Positions 1 through 16,144 are shown, counted from the first letter of the stretch. The stretch is DNA of 64,000 nucleotides from Halocaridina rubra (GCA_037179515.1 JAXCGZ010016982.1:466485-530484); one strand, 5' to 3'. The notes: generated by a model from the letters alone, not told the origin. A program made the numbers and translations.

Positions 1-184
1 CATAGTTACAAGACCCTCTGAAATATACGACAATACGTAATCATTGCAGATAATTGTACAGCATACTACTGCATTTATGCTAGTGTTTGCTATGTGTAAT
101 ACAGTCATGTGCTATTTATTGCTCTTCCATACAATCTGTCTGCATATACTGTACATCCACATCAATTGTCTCAAATCCTGTTAC

Positions 185-660
<476 letters not shown>

Positions 661-1757
661 TTCATTATAGATATCCACTATGGGAGGATGGGCAATGGTG
701 GGCCTGTAGGTGAGTGATCTGGAAATTGAGGTCAGGCTCATCTGCAAATACAAAGAAAAGCTTCAAAATATTATTGACAGAGTTAGTAGTCTCCTATTAT
801 TTTACATGTTGGTTAGATGCCTTGAAGTTGTGTTTTTTATTACTTATAAACACAACCTAGCCTATTATTATTTATGCTGCTGCTACTTTGTTATATGACG
901 TAAGTAAAATTATCAGTTTCGTCTGCTGTTGATATTTATATTGGTATGTGCTATTGGTCTTAGTGTTATTGTTACAATTCTTAGTTTCCCAATCCATCAT
1001 CTACAGTGCTGTGGACTTAAGGTTAGTTTGTTGGCCACTTCCATACCTAAATATAAGTCTTGAGTGGCTTGTATCTGTTTGGTATTAGTTTCTTACTTAT
1101 GCTATGGTAGATTTATATTGCTACTACTGGGTAGATGTGTATTGGTATCCAGCATCTGGATCATGTACCATCAGCTTTTAGGTAGTCATTAGCATATGTG
1201 GTTGCCTAGGTAACTAGTAGGCTTCTCTTGTCTTTTTCGTTCACTTTCTGATGTAACCTGTATATGTCTCCACATAAGGTAATGTGTTTTATTTTCATAT
1301 ATGAATGCGGGTATATTATGTAAAGAAATATAAATGTTAAACTAATTATGAGTGATTTTGAGAAATTAGTGATATATGAATAGAGTGTATCAGGATAATA
1401 TGCTTCTATGGCAGTTAACAGATATATATCTTCCTTATGAGATATTTCTAAAATTTTAATAATTTTGAGTAACCTGAAGGGGATAAAGGCTTTCATTGCT
1501 TCATTTTGGGGACTCGTCTTTGATTATTGGCTTTTCATATCTGTTTATCATATGCCTAGCATTCTAAACCTCATGATTTTTCAGCGGAATGGCAACAGTT
1601 TGCTTCAGAGCATTAAATCTACTTCGTCCCCCTCATGCATGGTGTTATTTGGGAGTTTAATTCTGCTAATTTCCATTAGGATTATATTCCATCTTAATCA
1701 GTAATTTCCCCTATCCCCAAACAGTCTGAAATGCTTGATATGCGCACAAGTCAGGAT
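661..1757. other. No recognised gene
   Basis: AT-rich sequence with short chance frames on both strands. I see no splice-supported exon, RNA gene or terminal repeat. It is presumably intron of the WD40 gene. Confidence 0.5.
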
Positions 1758-1879
1758 GAAGGTTCTTTAACAAAATAGGATTCATCTAGCTGTCAAATGA
1801 GTTAATTTTAGATTTCCCTCCCCATTTTCCTAATAACTTTATTTAATATTGTTGTGATGCAGTGTTGAGAAGTAACATA
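1758..1879. repeat. Direct repeat copy A (about 120 bp)
   Basis: The segment from gttctttaacaaaatagg to gagaagtaacata recurs at 2536-2654 with a few substitutions, in the same orientation. Copy A is interrupted at its right end by an insertion (1880-1994). Confidence 0.85.
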
Positions 1880-1994
1880 CATACATATACACATGCCTCA
1901 TTTCCCCTTGTAAGGGGGGGTGGCCGAGCCAAGAAATGCTCATTCACCACGATCCACATACACCTCAACCACTCCTCTCAGCTCCTTGGGGATA
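1880..1994 (-). mobile_element. Short retroposed insertion (RTE-type 3' tail) with 10-bp target duplication
   Basis: A 115 bp insert is bracketed by AAGTAACATA at 1870-1879 and 1995-2004. Read on the minus strand it ends in a CATA/TATG microsatellite tail after a GC-rich hairpin (ccccttgtaagggg). The paralogous copy at 2536-2654 lacks it, so the empty site is visible in the same window. Confidence 0.75.
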
Positions 1995-2304
1995 AAGTAA
2001 CATAATTGGCAATATTCTGTAAAATTATAGGAAAGGGACTTTTGCATTCAGGTTTTGCTTTTCGGATATTCCTCAGTCACCAGTCCTGCTGGCAAAGTGT
2101 TTTTTGACGGCGAAACTATAAAATGCTTATTCGGTGTAGAAACTCATTTGTGAAATATTGTCTCCCTATACTTGAAATGATGTAGGAAATCCAAAAACAA
2201 AGAACAATGCATTCTTTATGTTGCTTGAATAATAGTTTCTTAGTGTCTCTGTCTTTAATATTTGCATCGATTAAAGCTATTCTTCAGTGGTATTCATTTT
2301 ACAG

Positions 2305-2430
2305 GTTCTTGAGGATGTGTCACTAGCTCTACGAAATCACAGCAACAATATCGAGCTTGTTTTGTTAAAAGAAGTTCTTGAACTTGCTGCCTATGGGCTT
2401 GGCTATGATGGACGTCAGTTTTATTCACAG
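2305..2430 (+). CDS. NACHT-WD40-like gene, exon 1 of window (helical linker)
   Basis: The exon has 42 codons, phase 0 at both ends. It is bordered by ttttacag and the strong donor gtgagt. The translation begins VLEDVSLALRNHSNNIELVL and ends GYDGRQFYSQ; it is leucine-rich and predicted helical, with no WD40 signature. It resembles the segment between the NACHT module and the WD40 domain. It is too short for an ATG-initiated reading-frame search, and there is no start codon, so earlier exons must exist to the left. I found no convincing exon at 1-2300. Confidence 0.75.
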
Positions 2431-2535
2431 GTGAGTGATAAAAGGTGTCATTTATGTGTTTAGATGCCATGACTGTTGTTATTATGAATATAAATTTTAA
2501 AAGGAGTTCAAAGCAATAAACCGGGTATATTAAGA

Positions 2536-2654
2536 ACTGATCTTTAAGAAAATAGGATTTTTCTAGCTGTCAAGTAACTTATTTTTAGATTTCCCTCCCC
2601 CTTTTCCTAATAACTTTATTTAATATTGTTGTGATGCAGTGTTGAGAAGTAACA
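2536..2654. repeat. Direct repeat copy B (empty-site version)
   Basis: It matches 1758-1879 and then continues straight across the insertion point (agtaacataatcc). Exon 1 of the WD40 gene lies between the two copies, so they are a local duplication or two members of an interspersed repeat. Confidence 0.8.
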
Positions 2655-3304
2655 TAATCCACGACACTCTATTAAGCTTAATAGTTGCATAAATTATTTT
2701 ATCTTATTTAGTTTTATTAAGATATTACTTAAATATTTCATGCTCAAAAGTATTTTATTTTTCTATAAGAGTAATACTGGGACTGGAAGAGAAATTTGTC
2801 CTTATTAAGAAAAAGAGAGAGAAGGGAGTAAATAATTTCCTTAAGTTTAAAATATGGATAATCACAACAGTATTTTCAAAACATTGTGATATTTGCAATG
2901 TTTCTAGTCAAAGAATTTCTGAAGTTACACTTAGCATCTGGGCAAAAATTGAAATTCCCATTTTCTTTTTCTATATGAAAGGAGATATTCAAGAAAAGTA
3001 TGAAGAAAATTTCGTTGTTAAATTATTTGCAAATAGTTGATTTTGAATTAGTTATATTATCCTCCACAACCTTTTGTATAAAAGTATATAGAAGAACAAT
3101 TTTCAAGGTTTCTAGATTGGTTTATGATTAAATGTGAGTACCTCCTTGAGAGTAGGTCTATCCCTTCCCATATCCTTGCCTTTTTTTTTCAGTATTAGTG
3201 CAGGGTAAACAAATTCAGCCTCAGTTTTGTCCTTTGATGTACATATATTTAATTTACTTCACAAAGTCATTATTACAAAACTCTTTATTTTGTTGAATAC
3301 ACAG
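2655..3304. other. Intron of the WD40 gene; nothing else seen
   Basis: AT-rich intron sequence without a recognisable repeat or coding signal. Confidence 0.6.
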
Positions 3305-3448
3305 GTTTATGGAAGACTTTCCACCCTAATGTCAGATCCTCAGAACCACGAAACATATCCAATCATCAAGAATTTGTTTGACTCTGCAGCTCATGCTCCA
3401 GTGCCCTGCCTTCTACCCCTCACTGTATGCCTTCAGGAGCCATTTCAA
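3305..3448 (+). CDS. NACHT-WD40-like gene, exon 2 (linker)
   Basis: The exon has 48 codons, phase 0/0, with acceptor tacacag and donor gtaagt. The product starts VYGRLSTLMSDPQNHETYP and ends CLLPLTVCLQEPFQ. The YGRL motif at the start follows GRQFYSQ of the previous exon; together they form the (Q)xxxQxxGRL pattern seen ahead of the WD40 propeller in NACHT-WD40 proteins. An apparent open frame continues upstream to 3227, but that is intron. Confidence 0.75.
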
Positions 3449-3533
3449 GTAAGTTAACTGTTTTGTTTCCAGTGTGTAAAGATGATGAATATGCTTAGTA
3501 AAGACGATGTTATCAGAAGTGCCATTTACCATA

Positions 3534-3680
3534 TAGGGGGTCCCTGTTTAACGTCAGGGTTCTGTTTCTGACAGCTGACTTAACCCGGATTTTGACATAA
3601 GTCGAAACACACGTAAATTCGAACCTATGTCCCCCACCATGTTAAGCTGATATAAGAGCTGTATTGTAAGAAGAAAAATA
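3534..3680 (+). mobile_element. Terminal fragment of CAGGGGGTCC-type Tigger-like MITE
   Basis: The segment GGGGGTCCCTGTTTAACGTC to about cccaccatgtt aligns with the left end of the element at 45803 (GGTCCCCAGTTTACGTCAG), and with 55231 and the right end at 18498. It has the same layout: ctgacagctgact, then ataagtcgaaacacacgtaaa, then the cctatgtcccc block. It is preceded by TA; the first C is mutated to T. Confidence 0.6.
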
Positions 3681-3991
3681 ATCAGTGAGGAAAGTGTTAT
3701 TAGTCACACCTAATCCCAATTAGTTTCCTCTTACAACTCGCAGTAAATACTGTACAAGGATCGAGATCATAGTCCCTTACCACAAGTAATATCAATTTCG
3801 ATTTTTTTTTTTCAAAAATTTTAATTATGTATTTCGGTTAAAGATAATTGTCATAGTAGCAGACTCTCTATGTTAATTTAGGTATTCTGGGCTCTTTTTT
3901 TAATGGCATCTTTGGTTCTCAGCTCAGATACTTATTTACATTCAAATTAAACTATGTTAATTAGTTGTATTTAACTTTGCATATATTTTAG

Positions 3992-4171
3992 GACCAAAAC
4001 ATGAAACTTGGAGATGGTCAGGTCTACTTCAATGCTCTCATTCGAGCTCGTCACAACCCTCATTATGTCATCACTCTTTCAACTGAACGGGGTGAAATTG
4101 CTGTATGGAATATCTTCACAATGTCACCTGTTCGCACACTGACAGGCATTACGCAGCCTAGGAAACTAAAA
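3992..4171 (+). CDS. NACHT-WD40-like gene, exon 3 (WD40 blade)
   Basis: The exon has 60 codons, phase 0/0, with acceptor atttttag-like and donor gtaagc. It contains a WD40 blade with HNPHYVITLSTERGEIAVWN followed by a linking strand ending TGITQPRKLK. The 8 kb intron that follows (4172-12156) carries most of the transposon nest in the left part of the window. Confidence 0.8.
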
Positions 4172-5614
<1,443 letters not shown>

Positions 5615-5969
5615 CACCTCTAAACTATTGGCCTGTTTCCTTGAACAGCATAGTCTGCAAAGTTATGGAGAAACCACTAAGAAAACACATTTCTCTTCAC
5701 TAGGAATCCTTTACCTTTTTATCAGTGAGATAGCATGGCTTCAGAGAAGGCAGTTCAAAAGTAACAAAGTTATTAGAATACTATGATGAGGTAAGCAGGA
5801 TCTTACTGGAAAGAGAGGGCTGGACGGATTGCATATTAATAGATTTCCAGCGGGCATTTGATATGGTCCGAACCAGGAGACTTATCAAGAAGCTGCAAGT
5901 AATGGCGAAAATAGTTGGAAATGGCTTGGAATGGCTAGAACTTACATAGAAGGAAAGGAAGAGAGGGTT
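5615..5969 (+). mobile_element. CR1/L2-like LINE, RT part, left half of an interrupted copy
   Basis: The sequence reads, with stops, as LNYWPVSLNSIVCKVMEKPL, then a block containing REGWTDCILIDFQRAFDM (RT motif A, D to the usual F-D context) and LIKKLQVMAKI. It stops abruptly at agagagggtta, and the continuation of the same element appears at about 7656. Confidence 0.85.
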
Positions 5970-7655
5970 AGTAATTACCTAATTGTATTACCTAATTGTG
6001 TTTACGGGAAAGAGCCCAGAGCTCGTATCTTCCCGTCTCCTCATCGGTTCCATTTTGTACTTAGTGATACTTATCATACCTGTCCTTAAAATTATTGATT
6101 GAGATAGCATTAACTACCTCCTCGCTTAGCCAATTCCAGTTATCAACTACTCTTACACTGAAAAAGTATTTCCTTACATCCTGCAAAAAAGTTTTCTTAC
6201 GAAGCATCAAACTATGACCTCTAGTTCTAGAGCCTGCCCTATCAAAATATCGATCCCTATCCACTCTATCATAACCATGAAGGAAATTAAAGACTGTCAC
6301 CATATCCCCCCTCAATCTTCTAGCTTCGAGTGATGGTAAGTCTAATTCCCTCAGCCTCTCATCATAACTGAGATTGCGTATTTCTGGCACCACTTTCGTG
6401 GCATGTCTTTGAACTTTTTTCAAGCTTAGCTATGTGCTTTTTCAAGTGCGGATTCCAAAAGGGGGCTGCATATTCGAGTTTTGGCCTCACATAGGTTACA
6501 TAAATATTTCTGAACATTTCCTTGTCCATGTGCCTGAAGGCTACCCTTACATTTGATAAGAATGCATATGCTGCCCTTACTACGCCATTTATATGTATTT
6601 CTGGAGACAAATCTATGCCAGTATGTTTACTCCTAGATCTCTCTCATTTTCTGTCTCTTGAAGTTGTACTCCAGCCACCGAGTAGTCAAGCTTGGGCCTT
6701 CTTGCACTTGTACCCATTCTCATTACCTTACATTTTGAAGTATTGAATTTCATTAGCCACTTTTCTGACCACTCATGCAGACTATTTAGATCTTCCTGAA
6801 GTTCTCTACCATTGTTCTCGTTTCTTACTCTCTTCAGAATCTTTGCATCATCTGCAAACATATTCATGAATGAATTTACAGACTCTGGTAGGTCATTTAC
6901 ATATACAAGGAACAAGAGTGGCCCTAAAACTGAACCCTGTGGAACTCCACTACTAACTCTTCTCCATTCAGACACTGAGTGTCTTACTCTAACCCTCTGT
7001 TCCCTTCCTTCTAAGTAAGTTTTTATCCATTCCAAGACATTTCCACCTATTCTCGCCATTGCTTGCAGCTTCCTAATAAGTCTCCCATGTGGAACAGTGT
7101 CAAACGCTTTCTGGAAGTCTAGGAATATGCAATCTGCCCAGCCCTCTCTTTCCTGTAAGATTCGGCTTACCTCATCATAAACTTCTAATAAGTTTGTTAC
7201 TGTTGATCTACCTTCTCTGAAGCCATGTTGCCTCACTGACAAAGAGTTGAAGGATTCCAAGTGAAGAGAGATATGTTTCCTTAGTAGTTTCTCCATAACT
7301 TTGCAAACTATGCTGGTCAAGGAAACTGGTCTATAGTTCAGAGCCGTGTCCCTCCTTCCCTTTTTGAAGATAGGTATCACGTTTGCTTGTTTCCAGAATC
7401 TTGGAATCTCCCCTGACTCCAGTGACTTTTTAAATATGATACTTAGTGCCACTGATATTGAGTTTGCGCATTTTTTAAGTACATGAGGGGATATGTCATC
7501 AGGACCTGTAGCTTTATGAACATCTAAATCCATCAGCACTTTGCATACCTCTGTGGCTATGCTTCTATCTCTGCAGTCTGAGGGGGTGGGGTATTTTCTA
7601 CTGTAAATACTGACTGAAACTCCTTGTTCAATTCTTTGCAGATCTCTTCATCCGT

Positions 7656-7664
<9 letters not shown>
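5970..7664 (-). mobile_element. CR1/L2-like LINE, RT and C-terminal domain, inserted antisense in another copy
   Basis: Minus-strand frame 7539-6613 holds an RT: KATGPDDISPHVLK, then NYRPVSLTSIVCKVMEKLLR, motif A DCIFLDFQKAFDTV, SSGVPQGSVLGPLLFLVYVN and the catalytic FADD as MNMFADDAKI. It continues after a two-base insertion (6610) and a one-base A insertion (about 6423) into the C-terminal region VQRHATKVVPEIRNLSYDER and the VRVVDNWNWLSEEVVNAIS block, ending at a stop near 6061. The 3' tail has two copies of an AATTAGGTAAT-type motif. The frameshifts make it inactive, but it is the best CR1 copy here. The endonuclease domain is missing (5' truncation near 7660). Confidence 0.9.
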
Positions 7665-10059
<2,395 letters not shown>

Positions 10060-10642
10060 TGATCCTTCGCTCTATCACGTTTCTTCCCTCGCGAATTCAC
10101 TGTACCGCGATTTTTTTTTAGCAATTTCTTTTTTTTGGGGGGGAGTATATGGAAAAATATTAAAATATTAAAAAAATAAAAATTTCAGTATTTTCATTTT
10201 TTTTATTGAAAAAAAAATTTCATTATTTAATTGATAAAAAAAATTTATTTTCCAGCCTACAAATAATAAAACAGTAAGAAATAGTAAAAAAAACATAAAT
10301 TTGAACATGTACCTCAGCACCATAGAAAGTACGATACAGGTATTAGCATTTCGATAAACGCAAAGGGTCGCACCTACGTGAGCTAGCATATATTAAAATT
10401 TCTAGTAGTTTCATGATTTTATTGATAAAAAAACGTATTTCTTAGCCAAAGAATAATAAAACAGTAAAATATAGTAAAAACATAAATACTAACAGTATTG
10501 CACCATGTAAAATATGATACCGGTATCAGCGTTTCGGAAAACGAAAAGGGTTGCACCTATGTGAGCTAGTACATATTGAAATTTTCATTATTTTATTTAT
10601 AAAACAAGTAGTTCCTAGCCTAAGAGTAATAAAACAGTAAAA

Positions 10643-10998
10643 GAGATTGGATTCACAACAGTAAGGCAGATATAGTAGCAATTACAGAGACCAAGTTGAG
10701 TGAGGACATAAACCGTGTCACAGTTTTTCCTAAGGGCTTCAGAATATTAAGGGTTGAAAGATCTGAGAGGACTGGTGGAGGGATAGCACTGCTCATAAGT
10801 GAAAGGATTCAAGTTGAAGAAATAAACTTGGCTATAGAAAGTGAGTTCAAGGAATTTCTTGTTGCTCGCATAAATACTGGTCAGAGAGCATTATAATAAC
10901 TGTTGTTTATAACCCACCAAGGAACCAGAATAGGCTAGAAGTTTATGTGGAAAGTCATATAGGTACTATTGAAGTCATAAACTCAGTTGTTCACGTAT
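10643..10998 (+). mobile_element. CR1/L2-like endonuclease-domain fragment nested in the Tigger element
   Basis: The frame reads ADIVAITETKLSEDINRV, then RTGGGIALLISERIQVEE and EFKEFLVARINTGQRAL, the typical start of an apurinic-endonuclease domain with the catalytic ETK glutamate. After a frameshift it continues as VVYNPPRNQ-like coding (cccaccaaggaaccag). The flanks on both sides are Tigger sequence present uninterrupted in the copy near 61110-61145. Confidence 0.8.
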
Positions 10999-11455
10999 AA
11001 CTCACAGTATTGCATCATGTGAAATACTGTCCGATAGCGTAAAATGTATTGGGGTCGCACCTAAGTGAGCTAGCATATATATGAAAATTTCCAGTAGTTT
11101 CATGATTTTATTGATAAAAAAAAGTATTTCTTAGCCTAAGAATAATAAAACAGTAAAAAATAGTAAAAACCATAAATACTAACAGTATTGCACCATGTAA
11201 AATACGATACCGGTATCAGCGTTTTGGACAAAGGCTTGCACCTACGTGAGATAATTCATGGAATGCTATTGGCTGAAAGAGTGAGAAATCTGTATCATGG
11301 GGTCTGATTGGCTTTTTCATTGAAGTTTAGTTCTCCCACCATCTTCCATTGTCTCGTCTCACTCGTTCAGTCTAACTCACGTGTGCGCCGTTCACGTTGT
11401 GCTTATTAATACATTTTGCTTGTGATTTTGTTACTCGCATATTTTAACCTTTGCA

Positions 11456-11614
11456 ATGCCTCCCAAGCATCCTTCATCTTCCAACGCTTCTCCTAGTGAG
11501 CCAAAGCGGCAAAGGAAGATGTTAACCATAACAGATAAGGTGAAACTCTTAGATATGTTGAAAGAAGGAAAAAGGTTTACGGATGTCGGCCGCTATTTTG
11601 GCCTCAATGAATAA
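11456..11614 (+). pseudogene. Tigger-type transposase N-terminus
   Basis: An ATG opens 52 codons that begin MPPKHPSSSNASPSEPKRQR, then LTITDKVKLLDMLKEGKRF and DVGRYFGLNE, before TAA. The K-V-K-L-L-D-M-L-K-E-G and GRYFGLNE pattern is the first helix-turn-helix of Tigger/CENP-B-like transposases. The rest is deleted. The copy at 61766-61849 keeps only the first 28 codons. Confidence 0.85.
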
Positions 11615-12156
11615 CCGCCGTAAAGCTGTTATTGGCTGCGGAATAATTTCCTCTGGCGTCTACAAACTCATTACCACCTCATTCACGGTAAGTTTACCTA
11701 TCACGTACATACGAATTTATGTTGCATGCTGTTATTTATAAAGTAAAGGGTGGTTTTTTAACAGTGCAGGGAGGGTTTATACAGTAAACGTAAAAATAAT
11801 TGTAAAATACCTATGTACATGAGTATTTCATGTCATTACCATCTCATTCACAGTAAGTTTATCTATCACTTTCATATAAATTTACGCTTGCATGCTGTTA
11901 TTTATGAAGTAAAGGGTGGTTTGTTAACAGTACAGGGAGGGTTTATACAGTTTAAACGTAAAAATAAATTAAAATATCTATGTACATATAGGGTGATCCT
12001 ACTTCGCGAAATTCCTGTCTCTCGCTGGGTCCCGGAACCGAACCTGCGCGATAATCGAAGGAACACTGTATATATATTAATCAATGCAGTACTTACTTGC
12101 TTAGTTGAGCTAGAAAGGGCGAGAGGTAGAATATATTTCTCTCCCATGGTCTATAG

Positions 12157-12375
12157 ATGATTGATGATTATCGGTGCCTGGTGTTATGTGGAAGAGAGTT
12201 GAGGATTTACAACTTTGATGAAGGCCTGTTTGTGATGAAGTTACGCGAAGTTATGAACCAGAAGATGCCTTATTTTGGTCTTCATGACAAGGACCACGTA
12301 GTTGCTCTCTCACGATCTCGCATGTATGTTAACATGATGAATCTACAGAATGGGGACTGTGTTGCGACATTTAAG
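12157..12375 (+). CDS. NACHT-WD40-like gene, exon 4 (WD40 blades)
   Basis: The exon has 73 codons, phase 0/0. It starts right after ctatag and ends at AAG before gtttgt. The first codon is ATG, but it is internal: the exon joins exon 3 in frame. The translation opens MIDDYRCLVLCGRELRIYNF and closes QNGDCVATFK, giving parts of two blades with a DHDKDHVVAL-like turn (seen as LHDKDHVVALS). The open frame beyond 12375 is intron. The exon lies only 88 bp downstream of the Tigger element ending at 12068. Confidence 0.8.
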
Positions 12376-14027
12376 GTTTGTCATATTGTAAATTTCAGGC
12401 TGGTAGTCTTTTCTAATATAAGAGGTATGTTGGAACTGCAAGGTACATATCTTAAAATGAGATATAGTCATAAATACATCAAGAATATGAAGTGGAGTTG
12501 ACATTAAAAGTTATGTAAGCATCATGCCCACTTTTATTGTACTTCCTTGTTATAATAATTAATATCTAAGATATACATATTTTAAAGCTTCACTTCATTG
12601 AAGGCCTTGATTTACCTGTGACTTTTGGAACATTTTTATTTAGTAAAAAAAGATGGATGTAGAGGCCCTAATCATGATAACATAATCATGGCAATTTTTT
12701 TCTTTTTATGCTTTGGTTGATAATCATATATCAATGATATGGTATTGTAGAGAATCTCTGCATACAAAACCATATTACAGGTATTCCATTTCTTTGTTTA
12801 AGTATATAGGATTTGTATACTGTGTATTACACAAATTGCCATTTTCCAGTGGTAACTGCCTTTCTGTTTAGGCTTAGGCTTGGTTAATTTTATTGCCTTT
12901 ACATGCCCAGACACTAGTCTTCCATATTTTACTGCTGCAATCTCCTACAAATGTCTAGCATTTCATATTCTAAATTTCTAATTTATTTTCACATACATCT
13001 GCTTAGCATACATTTGGAGATATCGCATTAAATAAATGCTGTTAATTTTGTGCCAAAGTTTTACTGAGTAATGTATGCACATTAGTTGTTAAAGCAGGAT
13101 GTATACATTTGATCAGCGTTCCCAGATGAAGAGGTATCGATAGTGAGGCTTACAATTATGTATTGCTTTCTTTAGCCAGAGTAGAGTGGCCACAATCAAA
13201 AGAAGAGAATATGAAATGGTTTAATAACATAAGTGACACTTCCTTTCATCTCTTCAGTTGTGAGCATTTGCTCTTAATCTTGCTTATTAATGTCATATAA
13301 AGTATACAAGCTCAATCCAATAACAGGGTTAAATTTCAAAAACTAGTCTCAGATGTTCCCAGTTTTCCATGACCCATTCATGAGGACTTATTTTCATGCA
13401 GTGATAATTGTTAAGATATATAGGTATATAACTGCACCAAATCATACTGTCCCTTGCATGCCTCTCACCCTCATGGATGTCAAGGCCTCTACTGGATATA
13501 TCACACAACCCATCCGTTCATAGCCTTCTTAGCTTACCTTCATGTAGAGTAAATGTTAAACTTGACTTTTAAATTAAAATGTTCAAACCAAAAAACATGA
13601 TTGTAAAATGTAAGGAAATAGTGAACTCAGAAGAATATTAGTACTGTACTTACAATAATATGTTGAAAAAAAAAGTGTTCTCTGACAAGCTGAACGACAG
13701 AGAAATGCAGCCTCACTTTCTGTCACTGTGCAAAATTTAAGTAGTGATTTCAAGGTCTGTTGGTGCCTTTCTAATGTACCTTACAATTGAGGGTGATGTT
13801 TTAACATATTATTCTTTTAATTTCTCGGGGTAAATATTGCTACCTCTTCTTGAATTTTTTTCTGTAAACTTGTATTTGTTAAACCTTGAAAGGTGTATTT
13901 CTATATTAACTGCACAAAGGTTCTGAGAGCTGATGCATAGGTTTCTAGTGATGTAACAGACTTGTTATTACATATTGTTTCCTGAATAATATATAATGAC
14001 AAATTAAAAACCATAATTATATGACAG
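12376..14027. other. Intron of the WD40 gene; nothing recognised
   Basis: AT-rich intron with no clear repeat boundaries or coding signal. Confidence 0.6.
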
Positions 14028-14240
14028 GTTGGCGAAGATAGGTTCTTAAATAGTCTTATGGTTTCGGAGAATGGCAAAATATGTGTATGCGGCGATGAAA
14101 CTCAGAAACCATCTGCTCTTCTGGTGTGGGACTTGGAACTGCGAAAACTTATGTATGACCTCAGGATCCCCCATCATGAATTTATAACCCGACTGGCAGC
14201 AATAACCAAAGAAGGACATTATGTGTCATGTGTGTGCAGG
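14028..14240 (+). CDS. NACHT-WD40-like gene, exon 5 (WD40 blade)
   Basis: The exon has 71 codons, phase 0/0, with acceptor atgacag and donor gtaagt. The translation starts VGEDRFLNSLMVSENGKICV, includes the blade end SALLVWDLELRKLMYDLRIP, and ends VSCVCR. The GEDRFLNSL start continues the TFK end of exon 4 as the next propeller strand. Confidence 0.8.
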
Positions 14241-14603
14241 GTAAGTCAAGCAAAATTCAAATAAATTTGAAGTGAAAACTATATAAGAGCTATATATTTA
14301 ATCAAAACTGCTTGCCAATCACAATACTCAAATTAGGTTGGTATTACCATATAACCCAGCATATATTTGTAAAAAATAATACCCATTAAAATTGCCCAAA
14401 AGAGGGCTCCTTACATAGCTTTCCTTTAGAATACAGTATACTGTACTACATTATATAAATATTACCTTCACTTGTTGCACAATAATTTTAAAAGGCAGCT
14501 TTATGTTGAAATGTTTTATATAGCTTGCCAGGTGAAGTATGACTTGCAGTACTTAATAATGTACTAATTATTGTAATATTTTTCTATACAATTTCTTCCT
14601 CAG

Positions 14604-14778
14604 GAAGTGGACGAACCAGCTCCAAACTTTATTGTTGTTTATGACTTACAAAGTGGCACACTTTTCAAAAAGTGGAAGCCAGGTGTAAATGTCATTTCTA
14701 TAGCTATCTCCTCAGCAGGTGGTTGTGTTGTTGTTGGTTTAGAAGACTCTAAGCTTATGGCCTATGACCTCATTACAG
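14604..14778 (+). CDS. NACHT-WD40-like gene, exon 6 (WD40 blade)
   Basis: The exon has 58 codons plus one base, with acceptor ttcttcctcag and donor gtaata. It encodes EVDEPAPNFIVVYDLQSG, then the next blade with VISIAISSAGGCVVVGLEDS and MAYDLITG. The open frame after 14778 is intron. The following 4.4 kb intron holds an RTE-like fragment, a DIRS-like fragment, a Tigger-family element and an (AT)n array. Confidence 0.8.
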
Positions 14779-16140
14779 GTAATAAAGACTTGAGTAGTTA
14801 TAGTTCTAATTTTAGGCTGTCATCTTATAGCTTACAAGTCCGTTTTAGTTTACAGATTTCACTTTGTATTGGTGTAAGCACTAGAATGCTTTTCATTTGT
14901 ATAAAGGGAATCAGAGGCCTAATGATATTGATGGTTAATGAGTATACTGGATATATACATTGGCATATTGGAGTGTGAATTGGCAGGGTATTGTTCTATC
15001 TGCTTATGGTGTATATGCGAACACATATCATACTTTTTTAATGGAAATTTAAAAAAAAATACATATGTTTTAAAGCTGCTTTAAGGAAAGAGGAGCCTAT
15101 TTTTCTGAGTCTTCATGAGGTACATGCAGTCTCTCTAATTGGTAAAGGTATAGCCAATTCAGAATCCATTGCTCATAAGAAAAAACAGAACAAGAAGTCC
15201 AGCCATATGCTCACATTTGTAATCCGTTTTATTGGTTCTCCAGGAAATGGAGGTGTATACCTCAGCTCATGGCGATCAGAAAAAATACATTATCCTTTCC
15301 GTCACTGCTACCAAGCCTGCAGACAACTATATATATCTTAGAAACACAACTTCCAAAAAATAAATAGGGATAAATATGGTGGGAGTTGACAGGTGACATG
15401 GACACAAAAAATATGCTTTTCCTTCCTCAGTGTGTCTCATCTCTGATTGCTGCGTGCATCCCATCAAGACAATTAGAAATGCTGAACCTAAGGAGGGTGG
15501 ACTTTTTAAAAGGCATAAAGTCTATTTCAAGTACTGTACTTGTTTTCATATTTTTTTAGTAAACAGCCATACTAAGCCTTGAACAGTAACTAAAGTGGAC
15601 TTTATTACAAAATAAAATACAAAGTTACATATGTGAGGAATACACAAAGGCTTCTGGGAAATTAATGTTACTGAAATCTTTATGAAAGCGATTCATGTAA
15701 GCAAGAGATAACATAGAAAAAGGGGGTGTTAATAGTTACCAACCATAAGTACTTGAATGTAGTACGAAACATTGAAACTAGTGGGATCATATGGTTCATA
15801 TAAACAATAGGTAATAATTAGTTTCCGGATTCCCTTGAGTGTTACTTGATCCATAATCATTCTGACTGGAGGCAGCTTTAGCGAGACAGACTGTACCCCT
15901 AGCCATTTTACATTCCTTCAACGTAATATGCTTAGTCATAATGCTACTCTCCCTCAAAAGTATGTTCACTGCTATTATTCAAGCTGAATGTTAGATTCTC
16001 CTTTGTTTATGATATGGAATATATTCACACTGTCGTAGTAAACCCAAATATAGCATTGCCTTATACGTCTTCCATGCCTATGTAAAAGGCTCCCAAATTT
16101 CCAAGGGAGCTCTGTTGATTCATCTGTGTAGCCACTTCCT
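14779..16140. other. Intron with one unexplained open frame (15072-15341)
   Basis: Mostly featureless. A frame of 89 sense codons without an initial ATG runs from 15072 to TAG at 15341. It includes SLHEVHAVSLIGKGIANSES and FVIRFIGSPGNGGVYLSSWR. I do not recognise it; it may be a decayed mobile-element piece. Confidence 0.4.
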
Positions 16141-16144
16141 TAAA

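Noticed and set aside
12157..12159. ATG at 12157 as the start of the WD40 gene
   Set aside because: It directly follows an acceptor AG and the upstream exons continue the same protein in frame, so it is an internal methionine.
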